Shown piece after piece: positions 30,777 to 39,144 of a stretch of 64,000 nucleotides of DNA. The stretch lies in contig OZ252103.1 in assembly GCA_965248395.1 (NCBI GenBank), forward strand, positions 558,001-622,000, given 5' to 3'. Position 1 is the first letter of the stretch. Each line of letters opens with the position of its first letter. This stretch comes from JAAXHH01 sp965248395 (lineage in GTDB: Bacteria; JAAXHH01). The notes beneath the pieces are model-generated. The model was not told the DNA's origin. It worked only from the letters and a program-made list of their open reading frames with translations, and searched no databases. Both the position numbers and the translations under genes were made by a program.

Positions 30777-31745
30777 TTGAACGAGCCCCTGCTGCAACTG
30801 GATAACGTAGTAAAGCACTTCGAGCTGGAGGAAGGGCTGGGCCGCAAGGAGGAAGGCGGCATCGTCCGGGCCCTCGACGGTGTTTCCTTCTCCATCAACA
30901 CGGGCGAGACCTTCGGGTTGGTGGGAGAAAGCGGTTGCGGCAAATCCACCCTGGGGCTGACCGTCCTGCAGCTGTACCGTCCCACGGCGGGGAAGGTTTT
31001 TTTCGAGGGAAACAACCTGGCGGACCTGGCGGAGAACGAGCTGAAGCCCGTCCGCAGGAAACTCCAGATGATCTTCCAGGATCCCTATGCTTCCCTCGAC
31101 CCGCGCATGACGGTGGGGAACATCGTACAGGAGCCCCTCGACATCCATCGCGTCGGCAAACGGGAAGCGCGGAAGGAACGTCTGGTCAGCCTCCTCGACA
31201 TGGTTGGACTGAGCGAAGCCTACGTAGATCGCTATCCCCACGAGTTCAGCGGAGGCCAGCGCCAGCGGATCGGCATCGCCCGCGCGATCGCGCTCAATCC
31301 GAACCTCATCGTCTGTGACGAACCCGTTTCCGCGCTGGACGTGTCGATCCAGGTCCAGATCCTGAATCTGCTCCAGGACCTGCAGACCGAGCTGGACCTG
31401 ACCTACTTGTTCATTGCCCATAACCTGGCGGTTGTCGCTCATATCAGCGACCGTATCGGAGTCATGTACCTCGGCAAGCTCATAGAGTCGGGACGAACCG
31501 AAGAGGTGACGGACAACGCCCTTCATCCCTATACCCAGAGCCTGCTGTCCGCGGTGCCCGAGATCAGCAAGCGGCGCCAGAGGCAGCGCATCCAGCTCAC
31601 GGGCGACGTTCCCAGTCCGGTCAACCCGCCCTCCGGATGCCGATTTCATACGCGTTGCCCGATTGCGAAGGCCGACTGCGCCGAGCACGAACCGGAACTC
31701 AAACAGAACGACAGCGGCCACTGGGTGGCCTGTCACTATGCCTGA
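30777..31745 (+). CDS. Oligopeptide/dipeptide ABC transporter ATPase (OppF/DppF type)
   Basis: 322 residues with TTG start after CCAGGAGG. Walker A is GESGCGKST (50-58), the signature SGGQRQRIGIARAIAL, Walker B LIVCDEPVSALD. The C-terminal CRFHTRCPIAKADC segment matches OppF/DppF. With the preceding gene it forms the heterodimeric ATPase of an Opp-type importer. Permeases and binding protein must be encoded elsewhere, so the pair may serve several systems. The substrate is unknown. Confidence 0.93.
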   Translation: MNEPLLQLDNVVKHFELEEGLGRKEEGGIVRALDGVSFSINTGETFGLVGESGCGKSTLGLTVLQLYRPTAGKVFFEGNNLADLAENELKPVRRKLQMIFQDPYASLDPRMTVGNIVQEPLDIHRVGKREARKERLVSLLDMVGLSEAYVDRYPHEFSGGQRQRIGIARAIALNPNLIVCDEPVSALDVSIQVQILNLLQDLQTELDLTYLFIAHNLAVVAHISDRIGVMYLGKLIESGRTEEVTDNALHPYTQSLLSAVPEISKRRQRQRIQLTGDVPSPVNPPSGCRFHTRCPIAKADCAEHEPELKQNDSGHWVACHYA

Positions 31746-31773
31746 AGTACCACTCCCGACAAAATAAACGTAC

Positions 31774-32787
31774 ATGTCATCTTCCCTTTCCGGCGGGTCG
31801 GACCGGTTTCGGTACGACGTTCTTGCCTTCGGCGAGACGATGATCCGGTTTTCGCCGGTAGACGGCCAGATGCTGGAACAGGCCGATTTTCTGCGGGCCG
31901 ACGCGGCGGGCACGGAGTCCAACATGGCAGCGGCTCTGGCAAGAATGGGCGCCGCCGTGGCCTGGGTTTCCGTCCTCCCCGATCATCCCACCGGACGGTG
32001 GATCGCCTCCCGGCTGGCCATGCACGGCGTCGACACGTCGCACGTGATCTGGTCCGGGGAACGGACAGGCGTGTTTTTTCTGGAACCCGGCACACCGCCG
32101 AGGGGCAGCCGGGTCGTCTACGACCGGGCCGGATCCGCCGCCACAGGAATAACGCCCGACATGGTGGACCACGCGCTGAGGTCGGGCGCCCGAATCGTGC
32201 ATACGTCTGGCATAACGGCTTCCCTGGGCCCGTCGTGCCTGGAGACGGTAGCCCGGGTCCTGGGCGACCGGCCGGGGGGTGGATACCTGACGTCATTCGA
32301 CATCAACTACCGTGCCAAGCTGTGGTCGCCCGAACAGGCCCGCAGCGTCCTGGACACGCTGTTGGACCAGGTCGACATCCTGATCTCGACGGCCGCCGAC
32401 ACAGCGCTCATCTTTGGACTGGACGGCGCCCCGGAAGAAACCATCGGCGCCCTGCGGACTCGCTTCGGGAACGAGTTCGTCGTGCTCACGCTGGCCGAGG
32501 GCGGGGCCGTGGGGTGGTCGGAGGGGACGGGGTTTCTGTATACGAAACCTTACGCGGTGGAGCCGGTCGACCGGCTCGGCGCCGGTGATGCCTTCGATGC
32601 CGGACTGCTGTACGGACTGCTGCGCGAAGATCTCGCCGCCGGCCTGTCGTACGGCACCGCATTGGCCGCGCTGTCCTATTCGGAACGGGGCGACATGACG
32701 TGGGCGACGCTGGATGAGGTGAAACGGATGGTCCGCCCGGCCCCCCCGGTCCGCCCGACCCGCCCGGCCTATTCCGCTGGATCATGA
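31774..32787 (+). CDS. PfkB-family sugar kinase, 2-keto-3-deoxygluconate kinase-like
   Basis: 337 residues with ribokinase fold. N-terminal VLAFGETMIRFSPVDG and GTESNMAAALARMGA match the KdgK group (substrate Asn). The C-terminal signature is DRLGAGDAFDAGLLYG, with the catalytic Asp in GAGD. It would phosphorylate 2-keto-3-deoxygluconate or a related sugar acid. The exact substrate is inference, as no KDPG aldolase is adjacent. The C-terminus ends in a Pro/Arg-rich tail and overlaps the next gene's start by ATGA. Confidence 0.85.
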   Translation: MSSSLSGGSDRFRYDVLAFGETMIRFSPVDGQMLEQADFLRADAAGTESNMAAALARMGAAVAWVSVLPDHPTGRWIASRLAMHGVDTSHVIWSGERTGVFFLEPGTPPRGSRVVYDRAGSAATGITPDMVDHALRSGARIVHTSGITASLGPSCLETVARVLGDRPGGGYLTSFDINYRAKLWSPEQARSVLDTLLDQVDILISTAADTALIFGLDGAPEETIGALRTRFGNEFVVLTLAEGGAVGWSEGTGFLYTKPYAVEPVDRLGAGDAFDAGLLYGLLREDLAAGLSYGTALAALSYSERGDMTWATLDEVKRMVRPAPPVRPTRPAYSAGS

Positions 32788-33974
32788 AGACGAAGGCCTA
32801 TTCCTCGAACAGGCAGAACCGGAGCTCGGTCATGGCGACCGTGGGTATCCTGAGCCACCGCGCATTTAATGATACGGCCCGGCCGTTCGGACCGGCCACG
32901 GGTTTTTTGGCGGAGTGCTGCCAGGCCGCGGCGAAGCTGGACATGCGCGCGGTCGCGTTCGACGCGGTGAACGTAGATCCCGATCAGGAGGCGGTAACGC
33001 CGGCCACGGTCGTAGACGGCCGGTGGGTCGAATGCGGCTCCGAACCGTGGCCGGCGGTCATCTACGATCGGGCGTCCGTTCTGGATCCGATTTTTTCTCC
33101 CGCCGCGGACCGGGTGCGGGGCCTTTTCGACCGGGCGCGAATCCCTTTCGTGAACCCTCTGCCTTTCATCCGCCTGGCGGCGGACAAGTTGGAAACGTAC
33201 CGGCGAATGGCGGGCGGCGGTCTCGCCGTACCCCATACAGGCTGCCTTGGCGAGCACACGCTCCGGGCTTTTCTAGCCCGTTACGAACACGTATACATCA
33301 AGCCGAGAGCGGGATCCCAGGGAACGGGCGTAATCGAAATCGTCCGGTCCGGGAGCGGACGCCATGTCATACGGACTCAGGCCGCAACCTACGAAATAAA
33401 GGGCGAGCGGTCCGCGCTCGACAGGATCATGGACCTGGCCGGCGAAGGCCGCGCGGAAACGCGTGACTGCCTGGTGCAGCAGGGGTTATCGGCCGAACCG
33501 CCGGACCGCAGGCGCTTTCCGCGGTACGATCTTCGGTTGCTGATGCAGAAGGACGGGAAGGCGCGGTGGTTCTTGACGGGCCTGGTGGCCCGCGTCAGCC
33601 AGACGGGCGGCCCCACGGCCAACTTGAGCAACGGCGGCCGTTCCGAGGAGGCTGAACCCGTGCTCGACGCGCAGTATGGCAGGGCGCTGCGGAAGGAAAT
33701 CCTGCGCAGTGCCGCGGAAGCGTCCTTCGCAACGTGCGAGATACTGGAAGAGGAACTGGGGCCCATCGGAGAACTGGGGCTCGATATCGTGCCGGACGCC
33801 GCCGGTTCGCCGTGGATCATCGAAATCAACGCCAAGCCCGGCCGTAACGTGTTCAAGCGTATTGCCCATAGCTCGGACGTCCCGGGCCGGGTCCGTCAGC
33901 GTTACGGCACGATACGCATGAAGTCGGTAGCCCGTCCCTTCGAATACGCAAAGGCCCTGTCCCGCCTGGTATGA
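32784..33974 (+). CDS. YheC/YheD-like ATP-grasp protein
   Basis: 396 residues, the first ATG overlapping the kinase stop. A 17-residue-shorter start at MATVGILSHR is possible. An N-terminal domain with VGILSHRAFNDTARPFGPAT precedes an ATP-grasp fold with YIKPRAGSQGTGVIEI, the ligand region RFPRYDLRLLMQKDGKARW, and the metal/ATP motif IIEINAKPGRNVFKRI. This motif set fits the YheC/YheD group first named from Bacillus spore coats. ATP-grasp enzymes ligate a carboxylate to a nucleophile, but the substrates here are unknown. The host shows no other sporulation gene except an S55 domain at 39 kb. It sits between a sugar-acid kinase and folC. Confidence 0.8.
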   Translation: MKTKAYSSNRQNRSSVMATVGILSHRAFNDTARPFGPATGFLAECCQAAAKLDMRAVAFDAVNVDPDQEAVTPATVVDGRWVECGSEPWPAVIYDRASVLDPIFSPAADRVRGLFDRARIPFVNPLPFIRLAADKLETYRRMAGGGLAVPHTGCLGEHTLRAFLARYEHVYIKPRAGSQGTGVIEIVRSGSGRHVIRTQAATYEIKGERSALDRIMDLAGEGRAETRDCLVQQGLSAEPPDRRRFPRYDLRLLMQKDGKARWFLTGLVARVSQTGGPTANLSNGGRSEEAEPVLDAQYGRALRKEILRSAAEASFATCEILEEELGPIGELGLDIVPDAAGSPWIIEINAKPGRNVFKRIAHSSDVPGRVRQRYGTIRMKSVARPFEYAKALSRLV

Positions 33975-33978
33975 GCGA

Positions 33979-35322
33979 ATGACCTTCAAAGAAGCGCTGG
34001 ACTATCTCTACGGATTCGTGGACTACGAAAAGCTGCCGGGCGCCGCTCCGGAACGCATGGACCTGGCGGGCATCGAAGCTTTGACGAAAGCCCTGGGCTA
34101 TCCCGAACGGCGGTGGAAATCGGTGCACGTAGCGGGAACCAAGGGCAAGGGTTCCACCGCCGCCATGATCGCGGCCATTGTCCGCGAAAGCGGCTACCGC
34201 GTCGGTCTGTACACGTCACCCCACCTGGTTTCACTGCGCGAACGCATCCAGGTCGACGGCGTCCCGGTATCGGAATCGGAATTCGCGAAACTCACGGACC
34301 GCACGCGGCCGGCCATCGAAGGTATCAGGTTGCGGGCGGAGGGCATGGGCTCGTTTTTTGATATACTCACGGCACTGGCCTTTGTTTATTTTAAGGAACG
34401 GCGGGTGGACCTGGCGGTAGTCGAATGCGGACTCGGAGGAAGGCTGGATTCGACCAACGTGATCCGGCCCATGGTCTGTGCGATCACTCCCATCGGCCTG
34501 GACCACACTGACCGGCTAGGGGAAACGATCGCGGAAATAGCCCGTGAAAAGGCCGGGATCGTAAAGGAAGGCGTCTGTACCATTACCGCAGCCCAGTCAC
34601 GGGAGGCGTCGGTGGTTATCAGGGAGGCGTGCCGCCGCCGGTCGAGTCCCCTGGTGGAAGTGGGCGTCGCCGTAAGGTACGCGCTCAAAGAAGAAGAGGT
34701 CGACCGGCAGGTGATCGATATCGAGACCGCCGGCGGGACTTATGAAGATGTTACGCTCCCTCTGTCAGGAGCGTACCAGGCCGGTAACGCGGCCATGGCG
34801 GTGGGTGTGGCGGAGGCGCTCGCGGAGCGGGGAATGGATATAGCCGACTGCGGGGTGCGCCGGGGCCTCTCCGCGGTGCGGTTGCCGGGACGTATGCAGG
34901 TCCTGGAAAGACGGCCCTGGCTGGTCCTGGACGGCGCCCACAATGTACTGGCGGCCGAAAACCTGACGGACAGCCTGCGCCGCCTTTTTCCGGCCAGGCG
35001 CGCCATCGTCGTGCTGTCCGTGCACAGGGACAAGGCGGTCGAAGCCCTGTGTCGGGTGATCGCGGGTTATGCCGACGAGATTGTCGTTCCGGAGCGGCGT
35101 GTACTGCGTAACAGGCAGGCCGACCCCCGGGAAGTGATGGAAATCTGCCGCGGGTGTGGAACGCCGGCACGGTTGGCGCCGTCGGTGGCAAAGGCCATCG
35201 CGGAGGCCAGGACCCTCGCGGAGCCGGACGACTTGATCCTCGTGACAGGATGTTTCGCGCTGGTGGGCGAGGCCCTGGAAGTACTGTACGAGATGGAACC
35301 GGAAGAAACACGGAGTCGTTGA
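33979..35322 (+). CDS. folC: Folylpolyglutamate / dihydrofolate synthase
   Basis: 447 residues. The Mur-ligase-like P-loop is GTKGKGST (53-60), followed by the central motif VVECGLGGRLDSTNVI, GLDHTDRLGETIAEIAREKA and the C-terminal VLDGAHNVLAAENL. The enzyme adds glutamate to folates and, in bifunctional forms, makes dihydrofolate from dihydropteroate. It starts 4 bases after the ATP-grasp gene, hence the same transcript. accD, its common neighbour, is absent. Confidence 0.95.
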   Translation: MTFKEALDYLYGFVDYEKLPGAAPERMDLAGIEALTKALGYPERRWKSVHVAGTKGKGSTAAMIAAIVRESGYRVGLYTSPHLVSLRERIQVDGVPVSESEFAKLTDRTRPAIEGIRLRAEGMGSFFDILTALAFVYFKERRVDLAVVECGLGGRLDSTNVIRPMVCAITPIGLDHTDRLGETIAEIAREKAGIVKEGVCTITAAQSREASVVIREACRRRSSPLVEVGVAVRYALKEEEVDRQVIDIETAGGTYEDVTLPLSGAYQAGNAAMAVGVAEALAERGMDIADCGVRRGLSAVRLPGRMQVLERRPWLVLDGAHNVLAAENLTDSLRRLFPARRAIVVLSVHRDKAVEALCRVIAGYADEIVVPERRVLRNRQADPREVMEICRGCGTPARLAPSVAKAIAEARTLAEPDDLILVTGCFALVGEALEVLYEMEPEETRSR

Positions 35323-35350
35323 GTAGACCTATATCGGAAGGCGGTAGCAA

Positions 35351-36913
35351 ATGTGCATTGGCAACCAGGCAGGGGGCATCGTTCCGGTCCGAGCTGCCGT
35401 GAAACTGGTTCTTTGCGTCCTTTATCTCTGCGCCCTCGGGTATTCCACTGCCCGGGCGCAGACTTCCCCAGAAACTACGCCTCAGCCCGGGGCATCGGAC
35501 GTGGGACCGGTCCAGCCGGGCACAGCGGTCCAGGGTGCTGCGGTCCAAGGTGCCGCGGTCCAGCCGGGCACAGCGGTCCAGGGTGTTGCGAGTCCCGACA
35601 CCACCTTGACGCCGGAAGCACGTCGACAGGCGGCCCTGCAGCAGTTTCTGACCGCTATCGCCCTCGCGAAGAACAACCTGGGCGCTATTTATTATGCGAT
35701 AGGACAGTATGACAGCGCCCGGGTTCATATCGAACACGCGCTGGAGATCGCGCCCGGGTTCGCGGCCGCGCACCTGACGCTGGGACTGGTCCATCACGCC
35801 AGGGGGGACATGGACGCGGCACTGACGGCTATCAAGAAGACCGTGGAGGGCGATACGCTCAGTGTCGCGCGCATGGGTATCGTGCCTTCCGATACCGTCT
35901 ACGCCTGGGCCAGGAGCCAGTTCGACAAACTGTTGGAGGGGCCGCCGGAACTGGCTGTTGCCCATACCGCCATGGCGATCGTGTACAACCAGGGCGGGTA
36001 CCTGAACGAAGCGGTCCACCACTACCGCCAGGCTATAGAGAACGATTCCTCCTACGTCGACGCCTATACGAATCTCGGGAAGGTCTATACCGATACCGAG
36101 GAATACGAAAAAGCGGCCTTAGTGTATGAAAAAGTGCTCACCCTGTCTCCCCCGGCGGACCAGCTGCCCAAGATCCATCTCAATCTGGGCGTTTCATACC
36201 TTGGGGTGGAGCGCGTCGACAACGCGATCGCGGAATGGAAAAAAGCCATCGAAATGTCGCCGGACTACATGGACGCCTACATGAACCTGGGGACCGCGTA
36301 CCAGAACAAGAACATGTCCGACAGCACGCGGGTGGTTTGGGAACGGGCCCTCGAAGTCGGCCCGCAGTCGGTTGTGCCCCACGTGGCGCTGGGCCGCCTG
36401 GCCTACGCCGAAGGCCGACTACCCGACGCCTTGCGGTATTACAAGGAAATACTCGACCTGGGAGCGAGGGATCCCCGCATCTACGCGGAAATCGGCTTGA
36501 TCCACGAACGGCTGGAGGACTTCGGACAGGCGGCCGGTTCTTACGAACAAGCACTCGAACTGGCCCCGGAGTCCGCCCAGCTGAAGACCGCGTTGAGCCG
36601 CGTCAAGCGAATCTCGGAAGACCGGGCGAAAGCCATTGAATCCAACAAGATTCGCGTTCGCCAGATCGTCGTCGTGTCCCGCGCGGAAGCGGATGCCGTG
36701 ATGGACCGGTTGAAGTACGGCGCTGATTTCGTCCAACTGGCTCGGGAAAAATCGATCGATTCGAGCCGGGACCGCGGGGGCGACCTCGGATTCTTCGGTC
36801 CGGGAGAGATGATACCGGAATTCGAGGAAGCCGCGATGTTGCTGGAAGTCGGGGAATTGAGCGGGGTCGTGCAGACGCCCATGGGTTTTCACATCCTCAA
36901 GCGAATCGAGTAG
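35351..36913 (+). CDS. Exported TPR protein with C-terminal parvulin (PpiC) domain
   Basis: 520 residues. A signal peptide (LVLCVLYLCALGYSTARAQ) is followed by a low-complexity repeat of VQPGTAVQGAA-type units (54-80) and about nine TPR units (95-425). A C-terminal rotamase domain (about 433-520) reads IRVRQIVVVSRAEADAVMDR, GGDLGFFGPGEMIPEFEEA and TPMGFHILKRIE. Parvulins isomerise prolyl bonds. Fused to TPRs and exported, the protein may be an envelope chaperone, which is inference. The TPR-first order is uncommon. It stands between folC and trxB with a GGAAGG Shine-Dalgarno. Confidence 0.85.
   Translation: MCIGNQAGGIVPVRAAVKLVLCVLYLCALGYSTARAQTSPETTPQPGASDVGPVQPGTAVQGAAVQGAAVQPGTAVQGVASPDTTLTPEARRQAALQQFLTAIALAKNNLGAIYYAIGQYDSARVHIEHALEIAPGFAAAHLTLGLVHHARGDMDAALTAIKKTVEGDTLSVARMGIVPSDTVYAWARSQFDKLLEGPPELAVAHTAMAIVYNQGGYLNEAVHHYRQAIENDSSYVDAYTNLGKVYTDTEEYEKAALVYEKVLTLSPPADQLPKIHLNLGVSYLGVERVDNAIAEWKKAIEMSPDYMDAYMNLGTAYQNKNMSDSTRVVWERALEVGPQSVVPHVALGRLAYAEGRLPDALRYYKEILDLGARDPRIYAEIGLIHERLEDFGQAAGSYEQALELAPESAQLKTALSRVKRISEDRAKAIESNKIRVRQIVVVSRAEADAVMDRLKYGADFVQLAREKSIDSSRDRGGDLGFFGPGEMIPEFEEAAMLLEVGELSGVVQTPMGFHILKRIE
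35510..35590 (+). repeat. Short coding tandem repeat (PGTAVQGAA-type)
   Basis: Degenerate tandem units built on GGTCCAGCCGGGCACAGC and GGTCCAGGGTGCTGC alternate here. They encode the flexible linker after the signal peptide. Confidence 0.8.
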
Positions 36914-36967
36914 TACTCTTCCGTGGACCGCAGAGTCCGATCCGGGACAGGAAGGAAAGGCGTTACA

Positions 36968-37891
36968 TTGGAGCAGGTAATCATTATAGGTGGGGGACCG
37001 GCGGGTTACACGGCGGCCCTGTACGCCGCACGGGCGAACCTGTCGCCCATCGTGTTTACGGGCAGCACGATCGGTGGCCAGTTGTCGCTCACCAGCGAGA
37101 TCGAGAACTTCCCCGGGTTCCCCGAAAGCCTGGGCGGTATGGATCTCATGGAGCGTATGAGGCAACAGGCCGAACGCTTCGGCGCAGTCATGAAGTACGA
37201 AGAGGTTACGGCCGTGGATTTCGAGCCGGGAGCCCACAGGATACGGACGGACCAGAACGAATACACGACGAAGTCCGTGGTGATCAGTACCGGTTCGTCG
37301 CCGCGCCTGCTCAACGTGCCGGGGGAAGCCGCTTTCTTCGGTCGGGGGGTGTCAACCTGCGCGACCTGCGACGGCGCCTTCTACCGGGACCGGAAGGTCG
37401 CGGTGGTGGGCGGTGGCGACAGCGCCATGGAAGAGGGTCTGTTCCTGACGCGGTTCGCCAGTCACGTCTGGATCATACACCGCAGGAAGGAACTGAGGGC
37501 GAGCCGGATCATGCAGGAACGCGCCCTGGGACATCCCAGGATCGAGTTCCTATGGACATCCGAGGTCGACGAGGTGCTGGGCGGGGACACGACCGGCGTG
37601 GCCGGCGTGCGCGTGCGGAACCTGGAATCGGACCGGGTAAGGATCCTGGATGCCGATGGCCTCTTCATCGCCATCGGACATACGCCCAACACCGACCTGT
37701 TCAGGGACAAGCTCTCCGTGGACGAGCAGGGTTACATCCTCACCGACCGGAGGCAGCATACCAGCGTTCCGGGCGTTTTCGCGGGCGGGGACGTGCAGGA
37801 CCATGTATACCGTCAGGCGGTTACGGCGGCCGGGACAGGTTGCGCCGCCGCCATGGAGGCCGAGAAATACATCGCTGAAAACGGGAGTTAG
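36968..37891 (+). CDS. trxB: Thioredoxin reductase
   Basis: 307 residues from the TTG at 36968, which follows AGGAAAGG at suitable spacing. An in-frame GTG at 36923 would overlap the upstream end and adds non-conserved residues. FAD motif GGGPAGY (8-14), redox pair CATC (Cys131, Cys134), NADPH motif GGGDSAMEE, and GVFAGGDVQD near the end. It is a standard low-molecular-weight TrxB that reduces thioredoxin with NADPH. It converges on cysE with 9 bases between stops. Confidence 0.95.
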   Translation: MEQVIIIGGGPAGYTAALYAARANLSPIVFTGSTIGGQLSLTSEIENFPGFPESLGGMDLMERMRQQAERFGAVMKYEEVTAVDFEPGAHRIRTDQNEYTTKSVVISTGSSPRLLNVPGEAAFFGRGVSTCATCDGAFYRDRKVAVVGGGDSAMEEGLFLTRFASHVWIIHRRKELRASRIMQERALGHPRIEFLWTSEVDEVLGGDTTGVAGVRVRNLESDRVRILDADGLFIAIGHTPNTDLFRDKLSVDEQGYILTDRRQHTSVPGVFAGGDVQDHVYRQAVTAAGTGCAAAMEAEKYIAENGS

Positions 37892-37900
37892 GCCAGCCGG

Positions 37901-38884
37901 TCAGGCTGTTCGGGCGTCGTGCTTGACGACGTCCAGCCTGGGGTTGCCGATGGTGACCTTGGAATGGGGCGGCACCGGTTCCGTCAACCAGACGTTGGCC
38001 CCGATGACGGAGTCGTGGCCGATGGTCGTTCCGCCGCCGAGGATCGTTGCCCCGGAGTAGATCACCACGTCGTCTTCAATGGTGGGGTGGCGCTTGCCGC
38101 CCTTGACGAGACGGCCGCCATCATCCTTCCTGAAACTAAGCGCGCCCAGCGTTACGCCCTGGTAGAGTTTGACGTTGTTGCCGATCAGCGCGGTCTCCCC
38201 GATGACGACGCCCGTGCCGTGGTCTATAAAAAAGCGGGTGCCGATGGTCGCGCCGGGGTGGATGTCGATCCCCGTGCGGCTGTGGGCGTGTTCGGATATG
38301 ATCCGTGGAATGAGCGGAGTCTTCCTTAGGTAGAGTTCATGGGCGACGCGGTAGGTTGCGATGGCTTCCATGCACGGATAGCTGAGGATGATCTCGTCGT
38401 GGCTCCTGGCCGCGGGATCGCCGTCGTAGGCGGCTTTCACGTCGTCCATGAGCAGGTTCCGGATTCCGGGAATCGTATCCAGTAGTTCGAGGGTGATCCC
38501 GTCAGCGATCTCCTGGCAGGCCGCGGGATCTTCCTCCTTGCAGGGGGCGTCGTGCATGAGGCTGCGGGCGATTTCCTCCCTCAGGCGGATGTAGATGGCG
38601 TCCACCAGTCCGTCGACGAAGAAGGCCACGTTTTTCGGCTTGAGCGGTTCGGTGCCGAAGTAACCCGGGAAACAGAGGGTCAGCAGGTCTTTCAGGATGT
38701 CGTAAACCCGCTCCCTTGACGGCAGGTTTTTGCCGTCGATACGATTGAGTCCTCCTACCGTATCGTAGGACTGAACGATCTGAGAAGCCAGTGCGCCGAG
38801 TTGACTGCGCGTCTCGGACATGGTCAGATTGCAGATCGGCACCAACTTCTCATCTGTCGTCTTGTCGCGCCTGGAACGATTCAT
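37901..38884 (-). CDS. cysE: Serine O-acetyltransferase, long form
   Basis: 327 residues. An N-terminal helical domain (about 1-190) is followed by HSRTGIDIHPGATIGTRFFI, DHGTGVVIGETALIGNNVKL and hexapeptide-repeat left-handed helix turns to PVPPHSKVTIGNP. The conserved His/Asp active-site residues lie in DIHPGATIG and DHGTGVVIGE. It acetylates serine for cysteine synthesis. The extended N-terminal region matches the EpsC-like longer CysE group. CysK is not in the window. Confidence 0.92.
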   Translation of the reverse strand: MNRSRRDKTTDEKLVPICNLTMSETRSQLGALASQIVQSYDTVGGLNRIDGKNLPSRERVYDILKDLLTLCFPGYFGTEPLKPKNVAFFVDGLVDAIYIRLREEIARSLMHDAPCKEEDPAACQEIADGITLELLDTIPGIRNLLMDDVKAAYDGDPAARSHDEIILSYPCMEAIATYRVAHELYLRKTPLIPRIISEHAHSRTGIDIHPGATIGTRFFIDHGTGVVIGETALIGNNVKLYQGVTLGALSFRKDDGGRLVKGGKRHPTIEDDVVIYSGATILGGGTTIGHDSVIGANVWLTEPVPPHSKVTIGNPRLDVVKHDARTA

Positions 38885-39106
38885 TGTTACCCGTTTCCCG
38901 GATTCCCGGGAGCATGCGTAGTCGCGCCGCGGGCGGTGTGCAGGATATCCGCCGGACGAGCCTGTTTCTTGCTGCCCAATCTCGAAGAACCATCGCGGTA
39001 AGTCAAGCGATTTCTTTCGTTAACGACCGTGCATTGATCGTTATGCACCCGCCACAAAGCAGTTGCCAGAGAAGGTTGATCGCCTATATATTGCACTTGT
39101 TCCGTG

Positions 39107-39135
39107 TTGGATTTCGCACCCCGATAATCTATAAG
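39107..39135 (+). promoter_or_regulatory. Candidate promoter for S55-domain gene
   Basis: TTGGAT (39107-39112), a 17-base spacer, and TATAAG (39130-39135). The ATG at 39145 lies only 9 bases after the -10 box and lacks a clear Shine-Dalgarno, so a very short or leaderless mRNA is possible. The 38885-39144 gap is the divergent control region shared with cysE. Confidence 0.4.
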
Positions 39136-39144
39136 TGGACCCCC

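Noticed and set aside
29775..31925. 716-codon open frame on the minus strand
   Set aside because: Antisense to the two Opp-type ATPases and the kinase start. No domain-like content.
38791..39144. 118-codon extension of the S55 gene
   Set aside because: It overlaps the cysE start, has no signal peptide logic, and family proteins begin with the exported leader at 39145.
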